From positions 558,001 through 622,000 of the forward strand of contig NZ_JAKZLC010000001.1 in the NCBI RefSeq assembly GCF_022808815.1: a DNA stretch of 64,000 bases, written 5' to 3'. The DNA comes from Geothrix paludis. GTDB lineage: Bacteria; Acidobacteriota; Holophagae; Holophagales; Holophagaceae. The notes beneath the pieces are model-generated. The model had not been told where the DNA came from. It did not search any database and saw nothing but the letters and a program-made list of their open reading frames with translations. Every line of letters begins with the position of its first letter. Position 1 is the first letter of the stretch. A program made the translations under genes and the position numbers. Below are positions 26,173 to 35,022 of the stretch, piece by piece.

Positions 26173-27282
26173 TCAGACCTGGCCCAGCACCCGCCGGTAG
26201 AGGGCCTCGTACCGGTCCACGATGGGCCCCTCCGCGAAAGTGCCAAGCGCGCGCTCGCGGGCGGCGTCCCCCATCTTTCGGCGGAGGTTCTCATCGCGCA
26301 GAAGCTTCAGCGCGTCGGCGGCCATGGCCTCCACGTCCCCGACCGGTTCCAGGAAGCCGTCCACGCCGTGGCGCACCACTTCGGGCAGCCCCCCCACGCG
26401 GCTGGCGATCACCGGCACGCGATGCCCCATGGCCTCCAGGGCGGCCAGGCCGAAGCTCTCCGTGGCGCTGGGCAGCAGGAATAGATCCGAGCAGGCCAGG
26501 ACGGTGCCGATGTCGAGCTGCTTGCCCGTGAACCGCACCTCGGCGGCAAAGCCGCGATCCCGGCAGTAGGCCTCGGCTTCCACGCGGTCGGGCCCGTCCC
26601 CCACCATCACCAGGCGGGCCGGGATCTCCCGACGGACGCGCTCGAAAACCTTGAGCACGTCCATCACGCGCTTCACGGCGCGGAAATTGGAGATGTGGGT
26701 CAGCACCGAGGTGGCCTTCGGCGCCAGCCAGGCCCGGCAATCCGGGCGTTCCTGGCCCGGGGGCTCGACGAAGTTCCCGATGACGTCGATCTCCCGCTCC
26801 ACACCGAAGGTGCGGTAGGTCTCGTCCCGGAGGTATTCGGAGACGGCCGTCACGCCGTCGCTTTCCCGGATGGCCATGCGGACCATGGGCAGGTAGCTGG
26901 GATCGCTGCCGACCACCGTGATGTCCGTGCCGTGGAGGGTGGTCACGACCTTCAGGCCCGGGATGGCCATCCGCGCGAGGAGGGCCGCCATGGCGTGCGG
27001 AATGGCGTAGTGGGCGTGGATGATCTGCAGGCCATGGTGCTCGGCCACGTCCGCCATCTTGGAGCCCAGGGCGATGGAATAGGGGGCGTCCTCGAAGAGG
27101 GGGTAGGTGGTGGCCCGGACCTCATGGAAGCTGATGCGGTCTTCGAAACCCAGGAGGCGCGGCGGAACGCTGGGGCTGAGGATGTGCACCTCGTGCCCCC
27201 GGGCGGCAAGGGCCTTGCCCACTTCCGTGGCCACGACGCCGGAGCCGCCGAAGGTGCTGTAGCAGGAGATGCCGATGCGCAT
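26173..27282 (-). CDS. bshA: N-acetyl-alpha-D-glucosaminyl L-malate synthase (bacillithiol pathway)
   Basis: 369 aa. A GT4-family retaining glycosyltransferase joining UDP-GlcNAc and L-malate, the first step to bacillithiol. The BshA-specific N-terminus YSTFGGSGVVATEVG is followed by HAHYAIPHAMAA, TLHGTDITVVGSDPSY and the GT4 donor site PSATESFGLAALEAMGHRVPVI. Length matches Bacillus BshA (about 377). It is divergent from yggT (50 bp). bshB and bshC are not in the window. The distinctive TFGGSGVVATE and HYAIPHA motifs make another GT4 less likely. Confidence 0.92.
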   Translation of the reverse strand: MRIGISCYSTFGGSGVVATEVGKALAARGHEVHILSPSVPPRLLGFEDRISFHEVRATTYPLFEDAPYSIALGSKMADVAEHHGLQIIHAHYAIPHAMAALLARMAIPGLKVVTTLHGTDITVVGSDPSYLPMVRMAIRESDGVTAVSEYLRDETYRTFGVEREIDVIGNFVEPPGQERPDCRAWLAPKATSVLTHISNFRAVKRVMDVLKVFERVRREIPARLVMVGDGPDRVEAEAYCRDRGFAAEVRFTGKQLDIGTVLACSDLFLLPSATESFGLAALEAMGHRVPVIASRVGGLPEVVRHGVDGFLEPVGDVEAMAADALKLLRDENLRRKMGDAARERALGTFAEGPIVDRYEALYRRVLGQV

Positions 27283-27332
27283 GTGGGACCCTCACTACCC
27301 GCTATGATGAACGGGTCCCGGGAATCCTGCCC

Positions 27333-27590
27333 ATGCCTCTTCTGTTCTCCATCGCCTATTACGCCCTTGACGTGATGATCTACCTCCTTCTGGCGGTGGC
27401 CATCCTGTCCTGGTTCCCCATCGATCCCCGGAACCGGTGGATCCGACTGCTCCACACCCTCACCGACCCGATCCTGCACCCCATCCGGGCCCTTGTCCCA
27501 TCCATCGGAGGGTTCAGCTTCGACATCCTGATCGCCGTGATCCTGCTGGGACTCATCCAGCGGGTCTTCCTGCGGGCCTTGGTCTCATGA
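27333..27590 (+). CDS. YggT-family membrane protein
   Basis: 85 aa with two predicted TM helices (about 8-28 and 60-80) around the family motif WFPIDPRNRWIRLLHTLTDPILHPIR. YggT/YlmG proteins sit next to division genes in many bacteria and affect nucleoid or septum organisation; the mechanism is not established. It is 8 bp upstream of the divIVA gene, recalling the ylmG-divIVA order of Gram-positives. A TATGAT -10-like box is at 27303-27308. Confidence 0.9.
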   Translation: MPLLFSIAYYALDVMIYLLLAVAILSWFPIDPRNRWIRLLHTLTDPILHPIRALVPSIGGFSFDILIAVILLGLIQRVFLRALVS

Positions 27591-27598
27591 GGTGAACC

Positions 27599-28150
27599 AT
27601 GAAGTACACGCCCCTCGACATCCAGCGTCGGGAATTCGAGAAGGCCTTCCGCGGCATTGAGGAATCCGAAGTCCGGGCCTTCCTCCACGAGGTGGCCGCG
27701 GAATGGGAGGAGCTGCTGGCTGAGAACCAGAAGCTCAAGGAAGAGATCATCGACAACCGGGAGCGCCTGCGCCAGTACCAGGAGCAGGACCGCATCTTCC
27801 GGGAGACCCTGCTCCAGGCCCAGCGCACCCGCGAGGACGTGCTGGACGGCGCCAACCGCGAGAAGGAACTCATCCTGCGGGAAGCCCAGTTCAAGGCCGA
27901 TGAGGTCATCCGGGAGGCCCAGCAGCATGTGGTGGAGCTCGAGGTTCAGATCCGCAACCTGAAGATGGAGCGCACCCGGTTCGTCCGGGAGGTGGAGACG
28001 CTCATGGAGCGGACCCGCCGGCACATCCAGGACGAGGCGCCGGACATCTACCTCGCCCCCCCGCCCACCCTGAAGCTCGAGGGGCTGGATCTCAGCTCCC
28101 TCGACGAGCCCGCCATTCCGCCCATCCGGCGCCCCAAGACCACAAATTAG
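27599..28150 (+). CDS. DivIVA-domain protein
   Basis: 183 aa. The N-terminal DivIVA membrane-binding domain is clear: YTPLDIQRREFEKAFRG ... VRAFLHEVAAEWEELL. A coiled coil spans about 35-145, followed by a Pro-rich tail ending PPIRRPKTTN. DivIVA-like proteins sense membrane curvature and recruit pole or septum partners. Its position right after yggT suggests a cell-division/shape role. In diderm bacteria such proteins are less studied than in Firmicutes and Actinobacteria. Confidence 0.92.
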   Translation: MKYTPLDIQRREFEKAFRGIEESEVRAFLHEVAAEWEELLAENQKLKEEIIDNRERLRQYQEQDRIFRETLLQAQRTREDVLDGANREKELILREAQFKADEVIREAQQHVVELEVQIRNLKMERTRFVREVETLMERTRRHIQDEAPDIYLAPPPTLKLEGLDLSSLDEPAIPPIRRPKTTN

Positions 28151-28156
28151 CCCTCA

Positions 28157-28191
28157 GCCGATAGCCGACAGCTGATAGCTGACAGCTGACA
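28157..28191 (+). repeat. Five tandem heptamers (GCYGAYA) before the thiolase gene
   Basis: GCCGATA, GCCGACA, GCTGATA, GCTGACA and GCTGACA follow each other without gaps between the divIVA stop and the GGAG of the thiolase gene. Copy number could vary by slippage; the array lies in the 5' region of the thiolase mRNA. Confidence 0.85.
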
Positions 28192-28207
28192 CCCCCCCGG
28201 AGTTCGC

Positions 28208-29380
28208 ATGTCCCACGCGGTCATTCTCAAAGCCCTTCGCAGCCCCATCGGAAAGTTCCAGGGTGCACTGGCCCCCCTTGCGGCCCCGGATCTGGCCGCC
28301 CAGGTGGTGAAAGCGGTCCTGGCGGCCGCGCCGGGCGCGGAGCCCACCGAGGCGATTTTCGGGAATGTGGTGAGCGCCGGCGTGGGCCAGGCTCCGGCCC
28401 GTCAGGCGGCCCTGCGCGGCGGCCTGCCCTCCAGCATCTCGGCCCTCACCATCAACAAGGTCTGCGGCAGTGGCCTCAAGGCCATCCAACTCGCCGCCAA
28501 TGCGGTGCGCCTCGGCGACCACGACGTGGTGCTCGCCGGTGGCATGGAGTCCATGTCCAACGCGCCCTATCTCATGCCCAAGCTCCGAGTCGGAGCCCGC
28601 ATGGGCCACACGGAAGCCAAGGACGCCATGATCCTGGACGGCCTGTGGTGCGCCATGACGGACCAGCACATGGGCCACACGGGCGAGCTGGTGGCGTCCA
28701 AGTACGGCGTGGGCCGGGAGGCGCAGGATGCCTGGGCCGCCGAAAGCCACCGCAAAGCCGTGGCGGCGATCCAGTCCGGCGCCTTCAAGGCCGAGATTGT
28801 GCCCATCGCCGTGCCGGGCAAGAAAGGCGACATGATCGTGGCCGAGGACGAGGGTCCGCGCGCGGACACCACGCCCGAGACCCTGTCCAAGCTGCGCCCC
28901 GCCTTCAAGAAGGACGGCACGGTCACCGCCGGCAATGCCCCCAGCGTGAACGACGGCGCGGCGGCCGCTCTGGTGACGACCGAAAGCTACGCCAAGGCCC
29001 ACGGCCTGCCCATCCAGGCGCGCATCCTTGGTGCCGCCACGGCCGGTCTGGACCCCGAGTGGGTGCTCATGGCGCCCGTGGAGGCCATCCGCAAGCTCCT
29101 GGCCCAGGTGGGCTGGAGTGTGGCGGACGTGGACCTCTGGGAGATCAATGAGGCCTTCGCCGTGCAGCTGGTGGCCACCATGAACGAGCTGAAGCTGTCG
29201 GCCGACCGCATCAACGTCCACGGCGGCGCCGTGGCGCTGGGCCACCCCATCGGCGCCAGCGGCGCCCGGGTCATGGCAACCCTCCTCCACGCCTTGGAAC
29301 GCCACGGCAAGCAGCGCGGCGTGGCCGCCCTCTGCCTCGGCGGCGGGAACGCCATCGCCATGGCCGTGGAGCGCGTCTAG
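28208..29380 (+). CDS. Acetyl-CoA C-acetyltransferase (thiolase)
   Basis: 390 aa. Condenses or cleaves acyl-CoA/acetoacetyl-CoA in the cytoplasm. The acyl-carrying Cys is in [16 protein letters not shown] (about residue 88); [26 protein letters not shown] (catalytic His) and CLGGGNA (second Cys) follow. All catalytic residues are present and the length is standard. The class is biosynthetic-like AtoB/PhaA, but the direction cannot be told. GGAG at 28199 precedes the ATG, with the heptamer array just upstream. Confidence 0.95.
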   Translation: MSHAVILKALRSPIGKFQGALAPLAAPDLAAQVVKAVLAAAPGAEPTEAIFGNVVSAGVGQAPARQAALRGGLPSSISALTINKVCGSGLKAIQLAANAVRLGDHDVVLAGGMESMSNAPYLMPKLRVGARMGHTEAKDAMILDGLWCAMTDQHMGHTGELVASKYGVGREAQDAWAAESHRKAVAAIQSGAFKAEIVPIAVPGKKGDMIVAEDEGPRADTTPETLSKLRPAFKKDGTVTAGNAPSVNDGAAAALVTTESYAKAHGLPIQARILGAATAGLDPEWVLMAPVEAIRKLLAQVGWSVADVDLWEINEAFAVQLVATMNELKLSADRINVHGGAVALGHPIGASGARVMATLLHALERHGKQRGVAALCLGGGNAIAMAVERV

Positions 29381-29428
29381 ACACCACCTGCATCTGTGGC
29401 ACAGTCGGTCTACGCTGAGGTGCCACCC

Positions 29429-30763
29429 ATGCCCCTGCTGCCGCCCCGTCTCTCCCTGGCCGAACGTCGTGCCGCGGGCAAGGCCCTGCGGGATCGCCTC
29501 CCCCGCACCAGCCAGGGAGACTGGACGCCCCCCGGGGACCGCCCCGACCTGGTGGCCCGCCTGAAGGAAGCCAATGCCCGGCGCCTGCCGGACCTGCTGC
29601 CCCTCAAGTGGGGGCGGATGGCGGCCAGTCCCTTCGCCTTCTTCCGGGGCTCCGCGGCCCTCATGGCCGGGGACATCGCCGCCGGGGCGGTCACCGGCCT
29701 GACGGTCCAGATGTGCGGGGACGCCCACCTGCTGAATCTGGGCGCCTATGCGGCGCCGGATGGCCACCTGGTCTTCGACCTCAACGACTTCGACGAATCC
29801 ATGCCGGGTCCCTGGGAATGGGACCTGAAGCGGCTTTGCGCCAGCGTGGTGCTGGGCGGCCGGGAGGCGGGCCAGTCGGAGAGGGACTGCCGCGCGGCGG
29901 TCCAGGAGCTGGTGCGGGCCTACCGCGAGAACCTGGCGCGGTTCGCCGAGATGAAGGGCTTGGACCTGGTCCGCTTCGAGGTGACGCCCCGGGACGGCGG
30001 CGCTGCGCTGGAGGGTGTGCTGGCCAAGGCCACGCGCGACACCCCGGACAAGCTTCTGGTCAAGGCCACCGAGGAGGATGGCCAGGGCGGCCGGCGGTTC
30101 CAGGTCCATCCTCCCCTGGTCCGTGCCCTGGCTCCGGAAGAGCAGGAGGATCTGCGATCGGGCCTCCCGGGCTATCGCGAGTCCGTTGTGCCCGGGCGCC
30201 GGCAGGTGCTGGAAGGCTATGTGCCCGTGGATGCGGCCTTCAAGGCCAGCGGCACGGGCAGCATCGGAACGACGTGCCTGCTGCTGCTCTGCCTGGGCCG
30301 CGACCTGGCAGATCCCCTCTTCCTCCAGCTGAAGTCCGAGGAACCCTCCGTGTGGGCTCCCTACCTTCCCGCAGCGGAGCCGGCCCCTCACCAGGGACGG
30401 CGGGCCGCACTGGGCCAGCATCGCGCCCAGACTTGGGTGGATCCGTTCCTGGGCTGGACGCACTTCGGGGATCAGGATTTTCTGGTGCGGCAATGGTCCG
30501 ATCACAAGGCCGCCGTGGATGTCTCTGCCCTGAAGGGGACCGCCCTGGCCGATTATTCGGCCCTCTGCGGAGGCATCCTCGCCAAGGCCCATGCGCGCAC
30601 GGGAGATGCCGCCATGCTGGCGGGTTACCTGGGCAATGCCGGGAAGCTGGACGAGGCCCTGGCCGGATTCGCCCGGGCCTACGCCGACCAGGCGACCCGG
30701 GACCACACGCGGTTCAAGGCGGCCATCGGATCCGGAGAACTGCCGGCCATGACAGATACTTAG
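29429..30763 (+). CDS. DUF2252 family protein
   Basis: 444 aa from the ATG at 29429; a GTG at 29396 would add 11 residues. The family is recognised from SPFAFFRGSAALMAGD, QMCGDAHLLNLGAY, FDLNDFDESMPGPWEWDLKR and, later, GFARAYADQATRDH. The GDAHLxN...DxNDFD pattern resembles aminoglycoside-phosphotransferase-like kinase folds (catalytic HxxN and Asp), so a small-molecule kinase activity is plausible but unproven. It shares a bidirectional terminator with the convergent fadL-like gene. Confidence 0.9.
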   Translation: MPLLPPRLSLAERRAAGKALRDRLPRTSQGDWTPPGDRPDLVARLKEANARRLPDLLPLKWGRMAASPFAFFRGSAALMAGDIAAGAVTGLTVQMCGDAHLLNLGAYAAPDGHLVFDLNDFDESMPGPWEWDLKRLCASVVLGGREAGQSERDCRAAVQELVRAYRENLARFAEMKGLDLVRFEVTPRDGGAALEGVLAKATRDTPDKLLVKATEEDGQGGRRFQVHPPLVRALAPEEQEDLRSGLPGYRESVVPGRRQVLEGYVPVDAAFKASGTGSIGTTCLLLLCLGRDLADPLFLQLKSEEPSVWAPYLPAAEPAPHQGRRAALGQHRAQTWVDPFLGWTHFGDQDFLVRQWSDHKAAVDVSALKGTALADYSALCGGILAKAHARTGDAAMLAGYLGNAGKLDEALAGFARAYADQATRDHTRFKAAIGSGELPAMTDT

Positions 30764-30770
30764 ACAGAAA

Positions 30771-30794
30771 GAGGGCCCGGCGGACCGGGCCCTC
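30771..30794. terminator. Bidirectional terminator between DUF2252 and fadL-like genes
   Basis: GAGGGCCCGG - cgga - CCGGGCCCTC, a perfect 10-bp stem between convergent stops. The flanks are AGAAA on one side and CTCC on the other, so the U-tract is weak on the plus strand and better (TTTCT) on the minus strand. Confidence 0.7.
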
Positions 30795-30812
30795 CTCCAC
30801 GGAACGGGCAGG

Positions 30813-32312
30813 CTAGAAGCTGTATCGCAGCTGCGCGCCCAGGATCTCGATGCTGGCCTTCATGGTGGCGTTGAGGCTGCCCCGGGTGAGGTTGTCGCCC
30901 GCAGAGGTCAGATTGATCTTGGCGTCGCTGATGAACAGGTGGGTGTAGCCCACATCCATGGACATCTTCTTGGAGAAGGCATAGCTCAAGCCCACGGAGA
31001 GCCACTTGCGGTCGTTGTCGGGGATGCGGGGCGTGCGGTGGTTGTCGTCCACGGCGCCCTGGTCGAAGCCCACGCCGGCCCGGAAGGTCCAGGTCGAGTC
31101 CATCTTCCAGGTGCCGCCCAGGGAGTAGAACCAGGTGTCGCGCCAGCTCTCGTCCGTGACGGAATCCGCGAGGCCCGTATCGAACTTCACGCGGAGTTCC
31201 TTGAACCGGGACCAGGTGCTCCGGGCCACTTCACCCTGGAAGGAGAAGGCGGGATCCACCTGCCAGTCAAAGCCCAGGGAGGCCGTGGCGGGGAGAGCGA
31301 GGTCGGCCTGGCCCTTGCCGTTGCGGAGGCCGGCGCCCTGGAGGGCGGCCAGGTCCGTGGAGGGCATGCTCGCGGGGTATTCGAAGGTGGCATCGCCCTT
31401 CAAGGTCATGGTCACGGCCGCGGAGTAGGCGGCGCCCAGGCGGAAGTCCTTGGTGGGCTGCCAGGTGAAGCCCGCCTTCCAGCCATAGTCCCAGCCATTG
31501 CCCTTCAGGCCGGCCTTGCCGTCCCAGGCCCCGGGGATGGCGTAGCCGGGCGTGCCGAAGGTGGCGTTGGGGGCCCCCATGGCGACGGTGGCCACAGGGC
31601 TGTTCTGGGTGGGGCTCGGCGCCACGGGGGACATGCCGGCGGCGGCCAGCCCGGAGCCCACCTTCAGGGCCAGCGCGGTGCCGTAGTCCACGCCGTTGGT
31701 CAGCTCGGCATCGGCATAGCGGGCGATGAAGGCCACGCCGAAGGAGAACTGGTCGTTCACCCGGTAGGCCAGGCTGGGCGTGATGTCGATGACCTTCAGA
31801 TCGGACTTCAGGCCGTGGTACCGGCCGATCCAGTTGGCGTCGTACTCGGTGGTGAGGCCGAAGGGCACGTTCACGGAGAGACCCAGCTTCAGGTCCTTGC
31901 TCGCGCTGTACATGATGTTGAACTCGGGGAGGATGGCGGACTGCCCGGAGTTCCCGTGGCTGGAGGGGCCGGAGACCGGCATCAGGCTGGTCGTGGTGTT
32001 GGGGTACACGTTGAAGCCGAGCCCGGTGAGCGCGGGGGTGCGGGTGGCGGTCATGCCATCGAGCTTCACATCCAGGCCCACGTAGGTGCCGCCGAGGGAG
32101 AACTGCCAGCCATCGTACTGGGTCATCACCGCGGGATTGAAGAACAGGGCGCTGATGTCGTTGCCCCCCGCGCTGACGCCCGCATAGGCATTGCCCTGGG
32201 AGCTCGGGCTCTGCTCGCGGAGCTGGAAGCCGGAGGCCTGGGCCTGGGGAGCGAAGGCGCCGGCGGCGATGAGGGTCAAGGCCGTGAGGGTGAGGCGTGA
32301 ACGGTGGGTCAT
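30813..32312 (-). CDS. FadL/OMPP1/TodX family outer-membrane transport protein
   Basis: 499 aa. Signal peptide MTHRSRLTLTALTLIAAGAF with cleavage near AQASG. The mature start SGFQLREQSPSSQGNAYAGV and the plug/hatch signature DISALFFNPAVMT are typical of FadL-type 14-strand barrels that import long-chain fatty acids or aromatic hydrocarbons. The C-terminus ends in aromatic YSF, as expected for BAM-dependent barrels. Compared with E. coli FadL it is slightly longer in the 210-260 region. The 137-bp upstream region contains the GACCTATAGGTC palindrome that overlaps the trpA stop. Confidence 0.92.
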   Translation of the reverse strand: MTHRSRLTLTALTLIAAGAFAPQAQASGFQLREQSPSSQGNAYAGVSAGGNDISALFFNPAVMTQYDGWQFSLGGTYVGLDVKLDGMTATRTPALTGLGFNVYPNTTTSLMPVSGPSSHGNSGQSAILPEFNIMYSASKDLKLGLSVNVPFGLTTEYDANWIGRYHGLKSDLKVIDITPSLAYRVNDQFSFGVAFIARYADAELTNGVDYGTALALKVGSGLAAAGMSPVAPSPTQNSPVATVAMGAPNATFGTPGYAIPGAWDGKAGLKGNGWDYGWKAGFTWQPTKDFRLGAAYSAAVTMTLKGDATFEYPASMPSTDLAALQGAGLRNGKGQADLALPATASLGFDWQVDPAFSFQGEVARSTWSRFKELRVKFDTGLADSVTDESWRDTWFYSLGGTWKMDSTWTFRAGVGFDQGAVDDNHRTPRIPDNDRKWLSVGLSYAFSKKMSMDVGYTHLFISDAKINLTSAGDNLTRGSLNATMKASIEILGAQLRYSF

Positions 32313-32446
32313 GGGCGCATGGCTCCTAATCCCGGGTGGGGGTGGTGGCTGTTGGCAGCCGATTCCGAAGGTGGAAGATGGACCACAATACCAAATCGAT
32401 GCAGACCTGCAATCACTCCCGAGAGCCTACCCTAAGGAAGGATCGC

Positions 32447-32458
32447 GACCTATAGGTC
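32447..32458. promoter_or_regulatory. Perfect 12-bp palindrome upstream of the fadL-like gene
   Basis: GACCTATAGGTC overlaps the trpA stop codon and lies about 135 bp upstream of the fadL-like start. It may be an operator; no regulator is assigned. Confidence 0.3.
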
Positions 32459-33205
32459 ACCATCCATGAGCGGAGAGAGACACGCGGCCATGCTCTTCCC
32501 CTCGGCCAGCTCCCTCACCAGGGCGGACCCGACAACCGGGGTGGCTCCCATCGCGCGCACCGCCGCCAGGCTGGCGGCATCCGAGAGCCCGAACCCCACG
32601 GCCAGGGGCCGGCTCGAGATGTCCCGCAGCTGGGTCACGCGCTCGCGCACGGGGGCCAGGTCCGTGCTTTGCGCCGTGCCGGTGACGCCCAGGCGGGCCA
32701 CCACGTAGGCGAAGCGCTGCGCGAAGGGCGCGGCCGGTCCGGGATCCGGGCGCTCCGCCAGCACCTGCCGGGCCCGATCCAGCGTGGTGGTGGGCGCCAG
32801 CAGCGGCACCATGGGATAGCCCGCGGCGCGCAGGTCCGCTTCGAAGGCCGGCTCTTCCCCGAAGGGCAGATCCACCACCAGCAGGGCTTTCACCGGTGTG
32901 GGGGCGAGGAGCGTCTTCAGGCGTTCCGCGCCGATCTGGAGCAGCGGGTTCAGGTAGGTGAACAGGATGAGATCGGGGCTGTCCTTGAGGCCGGCCAAGG
33001 TCTGCAGCACGCGAACCGGCGTGGCCCCGCGTCCGATGGCACGATGCGCCGCCGCCTGGAGCACGGGGCCGTCGGCGATGGGATCCGAATGGGGCAGGCC
33101 CAGTTCCAGGGCTTCGATGCCGAGGGATCTGGCCTCGGAGAGCTGGACTGGCAGAGCTTCGAGGCTGGGATCACCGGCCATCAGGAACGGGAGGAGAGGG
33201 TTCAT
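32450..33205 (-). CDS. trpA: Tryptophan synthase alpha subunit
   Basis: 251 aa from the ATG at 33205, 1 nt after the trpB stop. Cleaves indole-3-glycerol phosphate to indole and G3P and channels indole to TrpB. The catalytic Glu and Asp lie in ALELGLPHSDPIADGPVLQA; the phosphate-binding end is GFGLSDAASLAAVRAMGATP and VVGSALVRELAEG. Slightly shorter than E. coli TrpA (268). It is the last gene of the trp operon. Confidence 0.96.
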   Translation of the reverse strand: MNPLLPFLMAGDPSLEALPVQLSEARSLGIEALELGLPHSDPIADGPVLQAAAHRAIGRGATPVRVLQTLAGLKDSPDLILFTYLNPLLQIGAERLKTLLAPTPVKALLVVDLPFGEEPAFEADLRAAGYPMVPLLAPTTTLDRARQVLAERPDPGPAAPFAQRFAYVVARLGVTGTAQSTDLAPVRERVTQLRDISSRPLAVGFGLSDAASLAAVRAMGATPVVGSALVRELAEGKSMAACLSPLMDGDL

Positions 33206-33206
33206 G

Positions 33207-34391
33207 TCAGATCTCCATGCGCGACTGGTAGGTGGACAGGTCCTTGTCGCCGCGGCCGCTGAGGCCCAGCAGCACCGTGGCGGCACCTTCAGCGGCGAGG
33301 GCGGGCAACGCGGCCAGGGCGTGGCTGCTCTCCAGGGCAGGCAGGATGCCCTCGCGCTCGCAGAGCAGGCGGGCCCCGGCGAGAGCCTCATCGTCGGACG
33401 CGCGGCGCACCTCCAACTTCCCGTCCAGCGCGAGGGCGGCCAGCTCGGGACCCAGGGCCGGATAGTCCAGGCCCGCGCTGATGCTGGCGGTCTCGGCCGT
33501 GTGGCCGTGTTCATCCTGGAGCAGCAGGGTCTTGCAGCCGTGCAGCACTCCTGCGCGGCCGCCATCAAGGCGGGCGGCGTGCTCGCCCAGGGCGCGGCCG
33601 TGGCCGCCCGCCTCTACGGCGAGGCGCCGCAGGGGGTCGCCCAGGAAGGGCACCAGCAGGCCCAGGCCGTTGCTGCCGCCGCCGGCGCAGGCGATCACGG
33701 CTTCGGGAAGCGCCCCGGCCTGCTCCAGCACCTGGGCGCGGGCCTCTTCGCCAATGACCGTCTGGAATGTTCGCACCAGCGTGGGGAAGGGATGCGGCCC
33801 CAGGGCGGAGCCCAGGATGTAGTGGGCGTGGTCGCAGCGGCCCGCCCAGGCCCGCAGGGCCTCGTTCACGGCCTCCTTGAGGGTGCCCTGCCCCGCCTCC
33901 ACGGGCACGACCTTGGTGCCGAAGAGGCGCATGCGGGCCACATTGGGCGCCTGCCGGGCCATGTCCGTGACGCCCATGTACACCGTGCAGGCCAGGCCCA
34001 GCCTCGCGCAGGCCGCGGCCGTGGCCACGCCGTGCTGGCCCGCGCCGGTCTCCGCGATGATCTCCGTCTTGCCCATGCGGCGGGCCAGCAGGGCCTGGGC
34101 CAAGGCATTGTTGATCTTGTGGGCGCCGGTGTGGGTGAGGTCCTCCCGCTTGAGGTAGAGGGCCTTGAACCCCAACTCTGCCGCCAGGCGCGGGGCGGCC
34201 GTCAGGGGTGTGGGGCGGCCCACGAAGTGGCGCAGCTCGGCCTTCAGCTCCGCCTGGAACGCCGGATCGGCGAGGGCCGAACGGAAGGCGGCCTCCAGGT
34301 CCAGCAGAGGCTGCATGAGCGTCTCCGGGGCGTAGCAACCCCCGAGGGACTCGGCGCCGAAGCGCGTGGGAAGCGCGAACGCATCAGTCAT
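33207..34391 (-). CDS. trpB: Tryptophan synthase beta subunit
   Basis: 394 aa, standard TrpB1 length. PLP-dependent condensation of indole and serine. The PLP Lys is in LTHTGAHKINNALAQALLA; GAGQHGVATAAACA and the phosphate loop CAGGGSNGLGLL are intact; the C-terminal LSGRGDKDL is canonical. It overlaps trpF by 8 nt upstream and abuts trpA downstream. Confidence 0.97.
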   Translation of the reverse strand: MTDAFALPTRFGAESLGGCYAPETLMQPLLDLEAAFRSALADPAFQAELKAELRHFVGRPTPLTAAPRLAAELGFKALYLKREDLTHTGAHKINNALAQALLARRMGKTEIIAETGAGQHGVATAAACARLGLACTVYMGVTDMARQAPNVARMRLFGTKVVPVEAGQGTLKEAVNEALRAWAGRCDHAHYILGSALGPHPFPTLVRTFQTVIGEEARAQVLEQAGALPEAVIACAGGGSNGLGLLVPFLGDPLRRLAVEAGGHGRALGEHAARLDGGRAGVLHGCKTLLLQDEHGHTAETASISAGLDYPALGPELAALALDGKLEVRRASDDEALAGARLLCEREGILPALESSHALAALPALAAEGAATVLLGLSGRGDKDLSTYQSRMEI

Positions 34392-35022
34392 GGGTTCCCT
34401 TTCCTGCCCGTGATTCCTGTCTCACGGCCGTCACGAAGGCGGCCACTTTCACTGGATCCTTCCGCCCGGGTGCGGCTTCCAGCCGGCTCGCGGCGTCGAA
34501 ACCCCTCAGACCAGCTAGGGACATGGGCGGGAGTGCAGCGGCCCGGCCAGCCAGGTTGAGGCCATCCAGCCCCCCCGCCAACAGGTAGGGCCCCGGTGGC
34601 GGGAAGGTCATGGCATGGCCCTGCCCCGAGCCTCCCACCACACCCGTCTGCATGGCGCCGGGTTCCCACAGATAGAGATCCGCGGGTATCAGCGCCTGAC
34701 CTGGCTCATCGGCCCAGGGCAGCAGGACGACGAGGCCGGCCTCGCGCAGCACTGCGACGCCCCGCTCCCGCACGGACGTCGGCAGGTAGGGCTGGACCCG
34801 CCGGAAACCGTGGCGGCGGGCCACCTCGAGCATGGCCTCCGCATGATCCTCGACCATCACGAGCACCGCCCGGTCCAGGTATGGCCCGGCCACGGACAGG
34901 TCCGTGCAGTGGCGTGGGCTGGGCGGATGGCACACGAAGCCCAGCAGGTCCGCGCCCTGCCCCGCGGCAAAAGCCGCGTCCTCGGCCCGGACGAGGCCGC
35001 AGACCTTGGCCAGGAGGCTCAT
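34384..35022 (-). CDS. trpF: Phosphoribosylanthranilate isomerase
   Basis: 212 aa. Amadori rearrangement of PRA to CdRP. Catalytic Cys in LLAKVCGLVRAEDA and the general-acid Asp candidate in RGFDAASRLEAAPGRKDP; ADLLGFVCHPPSPRH is the first phosphate-loop region. The sequence is divergent (the usual VQLHG reads VQPYLP), but length, position and end motifs agree. It overlaps trpC by 4 nt and trpB by 8 nt. Confidence 0.93.
   Translation of the reverse strand: MSLLAKVCGLVRAEDAAFAAGQGADLLGFVCHPPSPRHCTDLSVAGPYLDRAVLVMVEDHAEAMLEVARRHGFRRVQPYLPTSVRERGVAVLREAGLVVLLPWADEPGQALIPADLYLWEPGAMQTGVVGGSGQGHAMTFPPPGPYLLAGGLDGLNLAGRAAALPPMSLAGLRGFDAASRLEAAPGRKDPVKVAAFVTAVRQESRAGKGTHD

Noticed and set aside
28157..28191. 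Heptamer array as a CRISPR or clustered-repeat array
   Set aside because: Units are contiguous 7-mers with no spacers and no cas genes nearby.
32447..32458. GACCTATAGGTC as a firm FadR-type operator
   Set aside because: It does not match the TGGTnnnACCA rule, overlaps the trpA stop codon and is a single short palindrome, so it is listed only as a low-confidence site.
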